Source of the DNA: Ruminococcaceae bacterium UBA5396
GTDB lineage: Bacteria > Bacillota > Clostridia > Oscillospirales > Acutalibacteraceae
Length of the DNA stretch: 17,773 nucleotides
NCBI GenBank assembly: GCA_002410715.1
Contig: DHOG01000092.1
Coordinates: 1-17,773 of the forward strand
Reading direction: 5' to 3'
Under the pieces are notes generated by a model. It saw nothing but the letters and a program-made list of their open reading frames with translations. It was not told where the DNA came from and searched no databases. Below are positions 1-7,356 of this stretch, one piece after another. A program made the translations under genes and the position numbers. How positions within the stretch are numbered: position 1 is the stretch's first letter; each line of letters begins with the position of its first letter.

Positions 1-247
1 CAAGATGCACTAAAAGTTTTTTCAACTGCATCACTTGCCCGCAACTCTTAAAAGAGTATCACTCCCTCTATTCGCGTCGACAGAATTTGAATCTCATCAT
101 TTATCACAATCTGCGGATTCCAAAGGCGGCAGCCTTTGGTCGCTTGTTGGAGTGACGGTCTTTGCATCCTTTCTCACGTGAGAAAGGATGTGCGCTGACA
201 TGAGCGAAAGAACGCATAGCTAAAGCTATTCCCTCCCCCGGCATAGC
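1..247. repeat. Dispersed intergenic repeat, family A, copy 1 (left end cut by the window)
   Basis: This stretch holds no convincing gene. It matches 6936-7222 in the same orientation. The best part, 112-209 against 7083-7180, aligns over 98 nt without gaps and with about nine differences. The core contains a CCAAAGGC/GCCTTTGG hairpin (120-139) and a perfect 26-bp palindrome at 165-190 centred on CACGTG. A further small inverted repeat, ATAGCT-AA-AGCTAT, lies near 216-229. The match starts at base 1, so the element probably continues to the left. I do not recognise the family by name. It could be a non-autonomous mobile element or a structured intergenic repeat; no transposase is present. Confidence 0.8.
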
Positions 248-279
248 AACATCTGCATCGATGCTGATGTGTTTATATG

Positions 280-308
280 GTTTTGATACGAACAAGACGT
301 ATCAAAAC
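280..308. other. Perfect 11-bp inverted repeat (hairpin)
   Basis: GTTTTGATACG at 280-290 is the exact reverse complement of 298-308, with a 7-nt loop. It lies between repeat A and the terminator of the minus-strand membrane gene. Neither strand has a run of T after the stem, so it is not a standard intrinsic terminator. It might be the end of a mobile element, a protein site or a second RNA-stabilising hairpin. Confidence 0.6.
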
Positions 309-329
309 ATGCTGAAGCCTACAACTGAA

Positions 330-368
330 AAACTGCGTGTGCGCCACAACATGGCGTACACGCAGTTT
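330..368 (-). terminator. Intrinsic terminator of the 375-1343 membrane gene
   Basis: Arms 330-346 and 352-368 pair over 17 bp with one mismatch around a 5-nt loop. Read on the minus strand, the stem is followed by TTTTTCAG. It begins 7 nt past the end of the minus-strand membrane gene, so it should end that transcript. Confidence 0.88.
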
Positions 369-374
369 CTATTC

Positions 375-1343
375 CTAGATATTTTCATTTGAATCCGTAC
401 CATAAATATCGTTCAGTATATCATCAACCGTATCCCCGCCGAGGCTTTCCTGTTCATCCGAAACGGTATCAGCAACGGAAATTTCTTGTTGGTCGGGTTC
501 CAGTATTTTGCGGGCAAACACAAGACACACCGCCGTACAGAATGCAAAAATTCCTAAACACAAATCAGGTAATCCGGCAAGACGGCTTGAAATATATGCT
601 TCGGTTTCTCCAAGCATGTAGAGAATAATTGAAGTAAGCGAACCCGAAACCGTAAGAATGGTGGTGCAAAATGCGCAAATTAGAAGCTGTCGAGGCGATT
701 GTTTTCCGGTTTTTGATATATATCGTGCAAATGAAAAAAGAAACACCATGGTAAATAACAGCATCACAAAATCATAGAAGCTCTGCTCAACCGCAATTGC
801 GCTGGCGTAGGAAACCTCATATCGAACCACCCGAACCCATATCCAGACGACAGGCGCAAGGGCTGCGACCGAAAATCCGGTACTGAAATTCAGGCTGCCG
901 CCCAACAGTTTGAAGCCCAGCCAAACCAGAAACATTCCGCCCAAAACACCGAAAATCAGGGTCAAGGTAAGGGTAAAGGAATCCAGCTTGCTGATAATTG
1001 CCTGGTTGGGAGGCGGAGTATGGCCAAACACCTTCCATCTCCATCCATCAAACAGAGATGAAATAATCAGAACAGAGCCCGCGACGACAGACGCAACCCC
1101 CATCGGCAGACGATCATGCCTTATCATGGAATTGGTATGCGACAATCTGCCCTCACCCGATAAGACAAGAATCGAAAGTACTGCAATTGAAGCCAGTATA
1201 AATCCGATTATAATATAGCTCACGTGGAAGTTGCCGGTTTCAGCGTCCTGCATCGCAGGTGTAAGCATAACTCTTAAGACAGTGGTCAATATGGTGGCGA
1301 CTGCCGTCAAAATAACTGCTGCCGGACGGAAGAATTTCCGCAT
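375..1343 (-). CDS. Unrecognised polytopic membrane protein
   Basis: I do not recognise this 322-residue protein. It has about eight hydrophobic segments, near residues 7-29, 43-64, 81-100, 123-148, 156-175, 188-206, 218-244 and 256-278, so it should be an integral membrane protein. A soluble, acidic tail (about 280-322, rich in D, E and S) follows. No catalytic motif or transporter signature stands out. The ATG at 1343 is preceded by an AAGGAAGGG-type ribosome site with about 10 nt spacing. It lies 124 bp downstream of citrate synthase on the same strand, with a copy of repeat B between them and no obvious promoter of its own, so co-transcription with citrate synthase is possible. A clear terminator follows. 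Function unknown. Confidence 0.82.
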   Translation of the reverse strand: MRKFFRPAAVILTAVATILTTVLRVMLTPAMQDAETGNFHVSYIIIGFILASIAVLSILVLSGEGRLSHTNSMIRHDRLPMGVASVVAGSVLIISSLFDGWRWKVFGHTPPPNQAIISKLDSFTLTLTLIFGVLGGMFLVWLGFKLLGGSLNFSTGFSVAALAPVVWIWVRVVRYEVSYASAIAVEQSFYDFVMLLFTMVFLFSFARYISKTGKQSPRQLLICAFCTTILTVSGSLTSIILYMLGETEAYISSRLAGLPDLCLGIFAFCTAVCLVFARKILEPDQQEISVADTVSDEQESLGGDTVDDILNDIYGTDSNENI

Positions 1344-1366
1344 AATATATTTGCCCTTCCTTCGAT

Positions 1367-1430
1367 TTATTGTCTCAACGATTGGCTTATAACCTTTGGC
1401 TTAAAACCGAAGGTAGTGCCGAGTGTAGTT
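1367..1430 (-). repeat. Dispersed 3'-UTR repeat, family B, copy 1
   Basis: This 64-nt stretch, read on the minus strand, aligns without gaps to 8127-8190 on the plus strand with about six differences. It starts 37 nt after the citrate synthase stop codon and lies in the sense direction of that gene, just as the other copy follows ymdB. It holds an imperfect hairpin (CCTTCGG / CCAAAGG) and ends in an invariant CCAATCGTTGAGACAATAA. It may act as a 3' processing or termination element. Confidence 0.8.
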
Positions 1431-1467
1431 GAGTTTCATGTTTCGCTATGATGATATGGTTGCCGTA

Positions 1468-2835
1468 TTATTGCCGCTCGCTCAAAGGAATATATTTCTG
1501 AGGCTTTGCCAGTGCTTTATATGCAGGACGTATAATCCGTCCACCGGTGGTAACCTCTTCAATACGGTGCGCACACCAGCCTGCCATACGGGCTATGGCA
1601 AAGAGGGGTGTAAAAAGGTCTTCAGGGATGCCTAGTGTACGATAAACCAGACCGGAGTATAAATCAACGTTAGCACAGATTGCCTTATCTACACCCTTGG
1701 CATTGGCAAAAACTTTTGGCGTTAGCATTTCCACCTTTTCAAGAAGACGGAAATCCGCACCAAGACCTTTTTTTTCTGCCAATCCGTAAGCCGCCTCTTT
1801 TAAAAGTACCGCCCGCGGATCGGATAACGTATAAATCGCGTGCCCCATCCCATATATCAAACCCGACCTGTCACCCGCTTCGCGGTTGATCATCCGAGCA
1901 AGAAAGGCAGCGACTTCATCATCATCCTCCCAGTCACCAACGCCGGACTTAATATATTCCAGCATCTCCATCACTTTAATATTCGCTCCGCCGTGGCGGG
2001 GGCCTTTTAAAGAGCCGACTGCCGCGGAAATTGCCGAATATGTATCTGTGCCGGATGAAGACAAAACCCTCGCAGCAAACGTGGAGTTGTTTCCTCCGCC
2101 ATGCTCAGCATGGAGCATGAGACACAGGTCAAGCAGCTTTGCTTCCTCATCGGTATATTTCGTGTTGGCACGAAGGGTGTGCAATATGGTTTCTGCCGTG
2201 CTAAGTCCCGGAATCATTGGGTGGAAATACATACTTTCTTTATCGTAATGGCGGCGCTTGACCTGATAGGCATAAATCATTATGGTCGGGAGCATCGCCA
2301 TCATTTCAATCGATTGACGTAGAATATTTTCCATAGAGAGATCGTCAGGCATACCATCGTACGAATAAAGTGCAAGCACGGCACTCGCAAGCTTATTCAT
2401 AATATTGGGCGACGGTGCCTTAATAATCATATCCTCAGCAAAATAATTCGGAAGCTCACGACATTTAGACAAAATACTGCTAAAGTGCTCAATCTGCCCT
2501 TTGGTAGGCAGCTTTCCGAAAAGAAGAAGCCATGCAGTTTCTTCGAATCCAAACCGATTGTCGTGGGCACATCCTCCAACAATGTCCTGTATGTCGATTC
2601 CACGGTAAACCAACCGTCCTTCTTCGGGAGATTTTTCGCCCTCATTGATTACATAACCGTGGACATTGCAAATCATAGTCAAGCCTGCGACAACGCCGCT
2701 GCCATCTGCGTTTCGCAAACCGCGTTTCACTTCATATTGTTCAAATTTTGCCGGATCAATTCGGTTATTTTTCCTGAATTCCTCGCATAGTGATGTTAAA
2801 GTGGAGTTGGAAATTTTCTCATTATTTACCTCCAT
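1468..2835 (-). CDS. Citrate synthase (citrate/2-methylcitrate synthase family)
   Basis: The protein condenses acetyl-CoA with oxaloacetate to give citrate, the entry to the citrate branch that feeds 2-oxoglutarate and glutamate; it should be cytosolic. Visible family motifs include LVYRGIDIQDI near the N-terminus, HAEHGGGNNST with the presumed catalytic His245, GPRHGGAN with His281, and SDPRA with Asp339, the expected His-His-Asp set. I chose the ATG at 2835 (455 residues) over the upstream ATG at 2880 because AAAGGA lies about 9 nt before it; the extra 15 residues are not family-like. The N-terminal extension of about 40 residues before the core is usual for clostridial members. A consensus promoter lies at 2899-2927. 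No aconitase or isocitrate dehydrogenase gene is adjacent. A 2-methylcitrate role cannot be excluded from sequence alone, so no symbol is given. Confidence 0.95.
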   Translation of the reverse strand: MEVNNEKISNSTLTSLCEEFRKNNRIDPAKFEQYEVKRGLRNADGSGVVAGLTMICNVHGYVINEGEKSPEEGRLVYRGIDIQDIVGGCAHDNRFGFEETAWLLLFGKLPTKGQIEHFSSILSKCRELPNYFAEDMIIKAPSPNIMNKLASAVLALYSYDGMPDDLSMENILRQSIEMMAMLPTIMIYAYQVKRRHYDKESMYFHPMIPGLSTAETILHTLRANTKYTDEEAKLLDLCLMLHAEHGGGNNSTFAARVLSSSGTDTYSAISAAVGSLKGPRHGGANIKVMEMLEYIKSGVGDWEDDDEVAAFLARMINREAGDRSGLIYGMGHAIYTLSDPRAVLLKEAAYGLAEKKGLGADFRLLEKVEMLTPKVFANAKGVDKAICANVDLYSGLVYRTLGIPEDLFTPLFAIARMAGWCAHRIEEVTTGGRIIRPAYKALAKPQKYIPLSERQ

Positions 2836-2898
2836 GGGCTCAATCCTTTCGTAAAGCAGCATAGCATGCAATAGCAACATGGTTGCAACATAGTAGAA

Positions 2899-2927
2899 AT
2901 TATATTAAACCCATGGTATAAAGTCAA
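2899..2927 (-). promoter_or_regulatory. Sigma-A promoter for citrate synthase
   Basis: On the minus strand TTGACT (2927-2922) and TATAAT (2904-2899) are separated by 17 nt. This gives a leader of roughly 55-60 nt before the ATG at 2835 and supports the downstream start. Confidence 0.75.
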
Positions 2928-3029
2928 GATGATTATACGTTAAAAAGAGCAAAGTTTTAATTAATTTGCAGTTTTTAATAGTATTTGTTTCATTTATCAC
3001 TTAAAGATATCAATCTTTATGAAGCAAAA

Positions 3030-3058
3030 GAATATAATATGAAATTTCATCAAACAAT
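3030..3058 (+). promoter_or_regulatory. Candidate sigma-E promoter for spoIID
   Basis: GAATATA (3030-3036) and CAAACAAT (3051-3058) are 14 nt apart. They resemble the sigma-E consensus of spore-formers (KMATATT, N14-15, CATACAMT) with one mismatch in each box. In Bacillus spoIID is a mother-cell sigma-E gene. The implied transcript start near 3065 would exclude an ATG at 3061 and leave the one at 3121. A TATAAT (3033-3038) overlaps, but it lacks a convincing -35. Confidence 0.45.
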
Positions 3059-3120
3059 TCATGCATTTTGGCAATGGAAAAACAAGGCATAGAAAACCAA
3101 AAGACAGAAAGGAGAAGGCT

Positions 3121-4119
3121 ATGAAACGTTATCTTATATGGGCGGGTGTGGTATATCTGCTGCTGCTTTTGTTTCCCCTGCCGCTTCTCGGAAAATCGGA
3201 ATTGGACAAGAATAACAATAAACCTTATTCAGAAAGAACATCGCCATACGCTTCTGATAAGGATACCAAAACTCAAGAGGTCTTCCGCCTTCTGGACACC
3301 GATACAGGAGTGGTGTATGACGTGTCTGAAAAAGACTTTGTAATCGGATCGGTAGGAGCTGAAATGTACCCCACCTACCATACCGAAGCGCTGAAAGCAC
3401 AGGCGGTTGCATCTTATACATATTATAGTGTATTGCGTAAACGACACCGCACAAACCCGGACAGCGCACTGAAGGGAGCAGATTTTGCAGATACCCAGTC
3501 CGGCTATTCGGTTTTCTACACCACTGAACAACTAAAAGAACGCTGGGGCAAAAGCTTTGACACCTATTATAAAAAAATGAGTGAAGCGGTAAACGCTGTT
3601 TTTGGCAAACTGATTCAGTATGACGGGGAGCCCATCACAGCGGTTTATCATGCCATCAGCATCGGAACAACCGAAGACGCGGCAGTCATGTGGGGGACCT
3701 CCTACCCCTATCTTCAGCCTGTTGCAAGCCCCGGGGATAAGCTATCGCCTGCCTATCAGTCTACCGCCTCATTTAAGCCGGAGGAATTAAAGTCAAAGCT
3801 GAGTAAAATAAAAGACGTTACCATAACCGGAACCCCCGAAACTTGGTTGGGCAACGACTTGCAGACCTCAGCATCCGGAACCGTGACAAGGCTGTCAGTA
3901 TGCAAAACAGCCTTAACCGGAATTCAAATCCGTGAAGCACTGGGACTTCGCTCGGCAAGCTTCTCGGTTAAATATACCGACGGCAGCTTTGTTTTTACGG
4001 TATTTGGATATGGTCATAATGTGGGAATGAGTCAATATGGTGCCGATTACCTGGCAAGGCAGGGAATGAAATATGACGAGATTTTGCATTATTATTATAC
4101 AAATGTGAATATAGGTTAA
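3121..4119 (+). CDS. spoIID: Stage II sporulation protein D (SpoIID/LytB lytic transglycosylase)
   Basis: SpoIID is a membrane-anchored lytic transglycosylase. In the mother cell it works with SpoIIM and SpoIIP to thin septal peptidoglycan and drive engulfment. The 332-residue protein has an N-terminal signal anchor (about residues 4-23), then the SpoIID core. GSVGAEMYPTYHTEALKAQAV contains the presumed catalytic Glu81. DTQSGYSVF, WGTSYPYLQPVASPGD and the C-terminal GYGHNVGMSQYGA motif follow. The usual HSTSGG stretch reads HAISIG here, a mild departure. The ATG at 3121 has AAAGGAG six nt upstream, while the ATG at 3061 has no ribosome site. Length fits the family. The upstream candidate sigma-E promoter supports a true SpoIID rather than a vegetative LytB-like paralogue. 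It is monocistronic and convergent with folE. Confidence 0.92.
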   Translation: MKRYLIWAGVVYLLLLLFPLPLLGKSELDKNNNKPYSERTSPYASDKDTKTQEVFRLLDTDTGVVYDVSEKDFVIGSVGAEMYPTYHTEALKAQAVASYTYYSVLRKRHRTNPDSALKGADFADTQSGYSVFYTTEQLKERWGKSFDTYYKKMSEAVNAVFGKLIQYDGEPITAVYHAISIGTTEDAAVMWGTSYPYLQPVASPGDKLSPAYQSTASFKPEELKSKLSKIKDVTITGTPETWLGNDLQTSASGTVTRLSVCKTALTGIQIREALGLRSASFSVKYTDGSFVFTVFGYGHNVGMSQYGADYLARQGMKYDEILHYYYTNVNIG

Positions 4120-4182
4120 TCCATACACATAAACCGAATAATGTATAATACCTTAGGGGCGGATTCCGTATCGTTGTCACCC

Positions 4183-4207
4183 TCGGCTCCCTCTCTGAGG
4201 GAGGCTA
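4183..4207. repeat. Partial family C palindrome (GGCTCCCTC...GAGGGAG), likely folE terminator
   Basis: CTCCCTC and GAGGGAG form a compact hairpin, and the motif matches the end of the longer element at 12169-12284. The folE stop codon (TAG, 4207-4205 on the minus strand) lies at its edge. It sits between the convergent spoIID and folE genes and may stop both transcripts, although there is no T run. Confidence 0.6.
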
Positions 4208-4768
4208 TCCCTTTGATGCCAGAAGAGCAAGCGCCTCTGAACGGGCACGGGCATCTGATTTCATTCTGCCGCGCAACGCCGATGTTTGCGTGCGGCACCC
4301 TGCTGCGCGCGCCCCTCTCATTGTCATACACAGGTGCTCGGCTTCAATAATAACCGCCACTCCCTGCGGGTTGATATTCTCTTCAAGAAAATCCGCGATC
4401 TGGGCGGTAAGTCTCTCCTGTAGCTGGGGACGACGGGCAAAACAATTCACGATACGCGCAAGCTTTGAAAGCCCGATCACCTTGCCGTCACGGGGAATAT
4501 ACGCAATATGGGCAACCCCGAAAAAAGGAACCAGATGATGTTCGCAAACCGAGTAGAGGGGAATGTCGCGAACCGTCACCATCTCATCATTCTTATCTTC
4601 ATCAAATAGCTTTAGATGCCTACCAGGATTCTCCTCAAGACCCGCAAAAATTTCCTCATACATATCTGCAACCCTGCGGGGGGTTTCCAGCAGGCCTTGC
4701 CGGTCGGGATTTTCCCCAACGGCAATCAGGATTTCACGCACAGCGGCTTCAATTCTCTTTTTATCCAT
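4205..4768 (-). CDS. folE: GTP cyclohydrolase I (type IA)
   Basis: FolE converts GTP to 7,8-dihydroneopterin triphosphate, the first step of tetrahydrofolate synthesis; it is a cytosolic zinc enzyme that forms a decamer. The 187-residue protein shows the family blocks in order: [16 protein letters not shown], then [12 protein letters not shown] with zinc ligands Cys75 and His78, GLSKLARIV, and [16 protein letters not shown] with zinc ligand Cys147. Length is normal. Two in-frame ATGs, at 4780 and 4768, lie 2 nt and 14 nt after GGAAGG, so neither spacing is ideal; I prefer 4768 because MDKKRIE fits family N-termini. The gene stands alone with its own promoter (4887-4915). No folB, folK, folP or queuosine gene is adjacent, so its end product cannot be read from context. 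Confidence 0.95.
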   Translation of the reverse strand: MDKKRIEAAVREILIAVGENPDRQGLLETPRRVADMYEEIFAGLEENPGRHLKLFDEDKNDEMVTVRDIPLYSVCEHHLVPFFGVAHIAYIPRDGKVIGLSKLARIVNCFARRPQLQERLTAQIADFLEENINPQGVAVIIEAEHLCMTMRGARAAGCRTQTSALRGRMKSDARARSEALALLASKG

Positions 4769-4886
4769 AATACAGATCATGTCCTTCCGAGCTTATCAAA
4801 ACTCAACTGCGGTCAGCGAAAAGCCTTCACCGTAACATTTTCGCCTCTTAATCTATAATTGAAAATCAATTGTAAAAGTAAGAACG

Positions 4887-4915
4887 ATTATAACGCCGCT
4901 TTATTAAAACGTCAA
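4887..4915 (-). promoter_or_regulatory. Sigma-A promoter for folE, with a 14-mer shared with the rny promoter
   Basis: On the minus strand TTGACG (4915-4910) and TATAAT (4892-4887) are 17 nt apart. The sequence between and into the -10, AAAGCGGCGTTATA (4902-4889), is identical to 5045-5058 in the oppositely oriented rny promoter. Confidence 0.8.
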
Positions 4916-5033
4916 GCGCCGGAGGCTAGGAGTTTGGTTTTCCCATCCGATTTTTTATCATTATATCAACAATATTTTAACTGTTTGCACAAAAGATAAG
5001 GATTGAAATAATCGGGGGATCAGTAATTTTTAC

Positions 5034-5062
5034 TTGACACAAACAAAGCGGCGTTATACAAT
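5034..5062 (+). promoter_or_regulatory. Sigma-A promoter for rny
   Basis: TTGACA (5034-5039) and TACAAT (5057-5062) are separated by 17 nt; transcription should start near 5069. It carries the same 14-mer AAAGCGGCGTTATA (5045-5058) as the folE promoter, at nearly the same place relative to the -10. Confidence 0.82.
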
Positions 5063-5070
5063 AATTGTTA

Positions 5071-5174
5071 GGGTTTACGATAAACGCCTTTGCTCTGGGT
5101 GGCGCAGTTGCAAAGGGGACAAGCCTTCCGGGATTTCCTACCCGAGAATGCATCGGGGAGATTCACCCCGTTTT
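5071..5174 (+). promoter_or_regulatory. Structured rny 5' leader with attenuator-like alternative hairpins
   Basis: The roughly 147-nt leader folds into a series of stems: GTTTA/TAAAC (5073-5085), CCTTTGC/GCAAAGG (5087-5116), CGGG/CCCG (5129-5144) and CGGGG/CCCCG (5154-5170) followed by TTTTA. The strand CCCGA (5141-5145) can pair instead with TCGGG (5153-5157), which would break both flanking stems. This 1-2-3-4 layout is what an attenuator or riboswitch would show. I could not match it to a known riboswitch class. The T run is short, so the termination claim is tentative. Confidence 0.5.
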
Positions 5175-5215
5175 ACCATTAAATTACCAAATAAATAAGG
5201 AGGTGCGGCATCTAA

Positions 5216-6784
5216 GTGCAAGATTATGTCTTAAATATTTTGTTCTGCGCGTCCGGCCTTATCGTCGGCAGCATTGTTGCAGGTATTATCGCCTTTAAAT
5301 CCGGCGTTTCTCATAGAAAGAAAATTGCAGAAAGTACAATCGGGTCAGCCGAAGCTGAAGCAAAGAAAATATTGAGTGACGCGTTAAACGCAGCAGAATC
5401 AAAAAAGAAGGAAATACTATTAGAGGCCAAGGATGAAATCCATCGTCAGCGCTCAGAATCGGAACGCGAACTAAAAGAACGCCGCGTTGATATTCAGAGA
5501 CAGGAGCGTCGTCTCCAGCAAAAAGAAGAGTCGCTTGACCGTAAGATTGAAAATTACGAGAAAAAAGAGGAGGATATTTCTAAAAAGCAAAAGGAAATTG
5601 AATCTAAGCTTTCAGATGCTGAGAATTTGAAGAAAGGCCAGTTTGAAATGCTGGAGCGCATTTCCGGCTTTACCGCAGAGCAGGCAAAGGAACACCTGCT
5701 GGGCAATCTTGAAAGCGAATTGACCCATGAAAAAGCACTTAAAATAACTGAAATTGAGACTCAATACCGTGAAGAAGCAGATAAGCGAGCCCGTCATCTT
5801 ATTTCTCATGCAATTCAGCGCTGTGCTGCCGACCAAGTAGCAGAAACCACCGTCTCGGTTGTTCCGCTGCCCAATGATGAAATGAAAGGCCGAATCATCG
5901 GACGTGAAGGTCGCAACATTCGTGCGATCGAAACACTTACCGGCATTGACCTGATTATCGATGATACCCCTGAAGCCATTACCCTTTCCGGTTTTGATCC
6001 GGTTCGGCGTGAAATTGCAAGGGTTGCACTTGAAAGGCTTATTTCTGATGGCCGCATCCACCCCGCTCGTATCGAGGAAATGGTGGAAAAGGCCCGCCGT
6101 GAAGTAGAAGCCACCATCAAACAGGAAGGCGAGCGTGCAGTGCTTGAAACCGGTCTTCACGGCATTTCACAAGAGATTATGAAGCTGCTGGGCCGCTTGC
6201 ATTACCGCACCAGTTATGGACAGAATGTTCTGAACCATTCGATGGAAGTTGCCTTTCTTTCCGGAATTATGGCAAGTGAGCTTGGTATCGATCCGGTTAT
6301 TGCACGCCGCGCAGGTCTGCTTCATGACATCGGTAAGGCTGTCGATCATGAGGTTGAAGGCTCTCACGTCGAAATCGGCGTTGACATAGCCAGAAAGTAT
6401 AAAGAAAGCGAAGCGGTTGTTCACGCAATTCAGTCACACCATGGTGATGTTGAAGCCAAAACCGTTGTTGCATGCCTTGTACAGGCTGCCGACGCAATAT
6501 CTGCCGCAAGGCCGGGTGCCCGTCGTGAAAACCTCGAGAATTACATCAAAAGACTTGAAAAGCTTGAGGAAATCGCAAATGAGTTTGAAGGCGTTGAACG
6601 TTCCTTTGCAATTCAGGCCGGTCGTGAAGTTCGTATCATTGTACGTCCTGAGACCGTTAACGACGATCAGATGGTCCTTCTCGCACGTGATATAGCAAAG
6701 AAAATTGAAAGCAATCTGGATTATCCCGGTCAGATTAAAGTAAACCTGATTCGCGAAAACCGCGCCATCGATTACGCGAAATAG
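5216..6784 (+). CDS. rny: Ribonuclease Y
   Basis: RNase Y is the membrane-bound endoribonuclease that starts mRNA decay in Firmicutes. The 522-residue protein has an N-terminal membrane helix (about 6-27), a long charged coiled coil (about 40-190), a KH RNA-binding domain (about 210-280, [20 protein letters not shown]), and an HD domain (about 335-430, with HSMEVAF and LLHDIGKA near residue 369). It ends in the family's typical DYPGQIKV...YAK. Length and motif order match Bacillus subtilis Rny closely. The start is GTG at 5216, 12 nt after AAGGAGGTG; no ATG fits. ymdB follows after a 570-nt gap, as in Bacillus, where the two are neighbours. It has its own promoter and a structured leader, so expression may be autoregulated. 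Confidence 0.98.
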   Translation: MQDYVLNILFCASGLIVGSIVAGIIAFKSGVSHRKKIAESTIGSAEAEAKKILSDALNAAESKKKEILLEAKDEIHRQRSESERELKERRVDIQRQERRLQQKEESLDRKIENYEKKEEDISKKQKEIESKLSDAENLKKGQFEMLERISGFTAEQAKEHLLGNLESELTHEKALKITEIETQYREEADKRARHLISHAIQRCAADQVAETTVSVVPLPNDEMKGRIIGREGRNIRAIETLTGIDLIIDDTPEAITLSGFDPVRREIARVALERLISDGRIHPARIEEMVEKARREVEATIKQEGERAVLETGLHGISQEIMKLLGRLHYRTSYGQNVLNHSMEVAFLSGIMASELGIDPVIARRAGLLHDIGKAVDHEVEGSHVEIGVDIARKYKESEAVVHAIQSHHGDVEAKTVVACLVQAADAISAARPGARRENLENYIKRLEKLEEIANEFEGVERSFAIQAGREVRIIVRPETVNDDQMVLLARDIAKKIESNLDYPGQIKVNLIRENRAIDYAK

Positions 6785-6803
6785 CTGTAAACACTAAGAT
6801 TCG

Positions 6804-6830
6804 GCGGCGTCCCTTGACATGGGACGCCGC
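6804..6830 (+). terminator. Hairpin after rny, probable terminator
   Basis: A perfect 10-bp GC-rich stem, GCGGCGTCCC with its complement at 6821-6830, has a 7-nt loop and starts 20 nt after the rny stop. The following sequence is TTAATACT, a weak T tract, so termination may be partial or the hairpin may protect the 3' end. Confidence 0.6.
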
Positions 6831-6935
6831 TTAATACTATACCAAACTACTGCCGTCCGGAATGCTAATTGAAAAGACCAGGCGTTAAACCCGTGGTATG
6901 CACAATCCCTAAAAGTGAATACTACCGGCAAGCAT

Positions 6936-7222
6936 CCAAAGACGCACTAAAGGTTCTTTCTACTGCACTTGCCCAACAGTTAAAAGAAAACTCCTTCCGT
7001 CAGGCTTCTGCCTGCGTATCACTCGTAGAGGGATGTTTCCCTCAGGGGGAGCTGTCGACGCAGGCGGCTGAGGGAGGTATTTTGCGGATTCCAAAGGTGA
7101 CAGCCTTTGGTCGTTTGTTGGAGCGACGGTCTTTGCAACCTTTCTCACGTGAGAAAGATTGTGCGCCGGCATGAGCGAAAAGAAGCCTTGAAGCTAAAGC
7201 AATTCTCTTTTACCGGCATTGT
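6936..7222. repeat. Dispersed intergenic repeat, family A, copy 2
   Basis: This is the second copy of the element at 1-247, in the same orientation, between rny and ymdB. It includes the CCAAAGG/CCTTTGG hairpin and the 26-bp palindrome, here at 7136-7161 with one mismatch. The left half also carries a palindrome at 7043-7079 (CCCTCAG...CTGAGGG) that belongs to repeat family C and is absent or decayed in copy 1. The gap 6785-7356 holds no convincing gene. Confidence 0.8.
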
Positions 7223-7307
7223 CAGTGGTTTATTGAGCTAAGGCTACAATAAAAGAACTCCGTAACATCCATAATAAAATTATATTTTTAAAGTGCTTTT
7301 TACATTT

Positions 7308-7334
7308 GTTTTATGTCTATTTGGGGCATAAAAC
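7308..7334 (+). other. Hairpin in the ymdB leader
   Basis: GTTTTATG (7308-7315) and CATAAAAC (7327-7334) form an 8-bp stem just upstream of the AGAAAGGA ribosome site. No confident promoter was found between repeat A and this hairpin. It could be a small regulatory or stabilising structure. Confidence 0.35.
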
Positions 7335-7356
7335 TTAGAAAGGACATGAATTTTAA

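Noticed and set aside
104..295. 63-residue open frame on the minus strand
   Set aside because: It lies within repeat A, and the other copy of the repeat does not keep the frame, so it is a by-product of the repeat.
5094..5105. GGGTGGCGC in the rny leader as a possible T-box motif
   Set aside because: No specifier stem, no antiterminator with the full T-box sequence, and the downstream gene is not an aminoacylation or amino acid gene.
4861..5215. Known folate (THF), preQ1, ZTP or cyclic-di-AMP riboswitch next to folE or rny
   Set aside because: The conserved core sequences I remember for these classes are not present on either strand.
6960..7172. 70-residue open frame on the minus strand between rny and ymdB
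   Set aside because: It also lies within repeat A, in a different frame from the one open in copy 1, and has no ribosome site or family resemblance.
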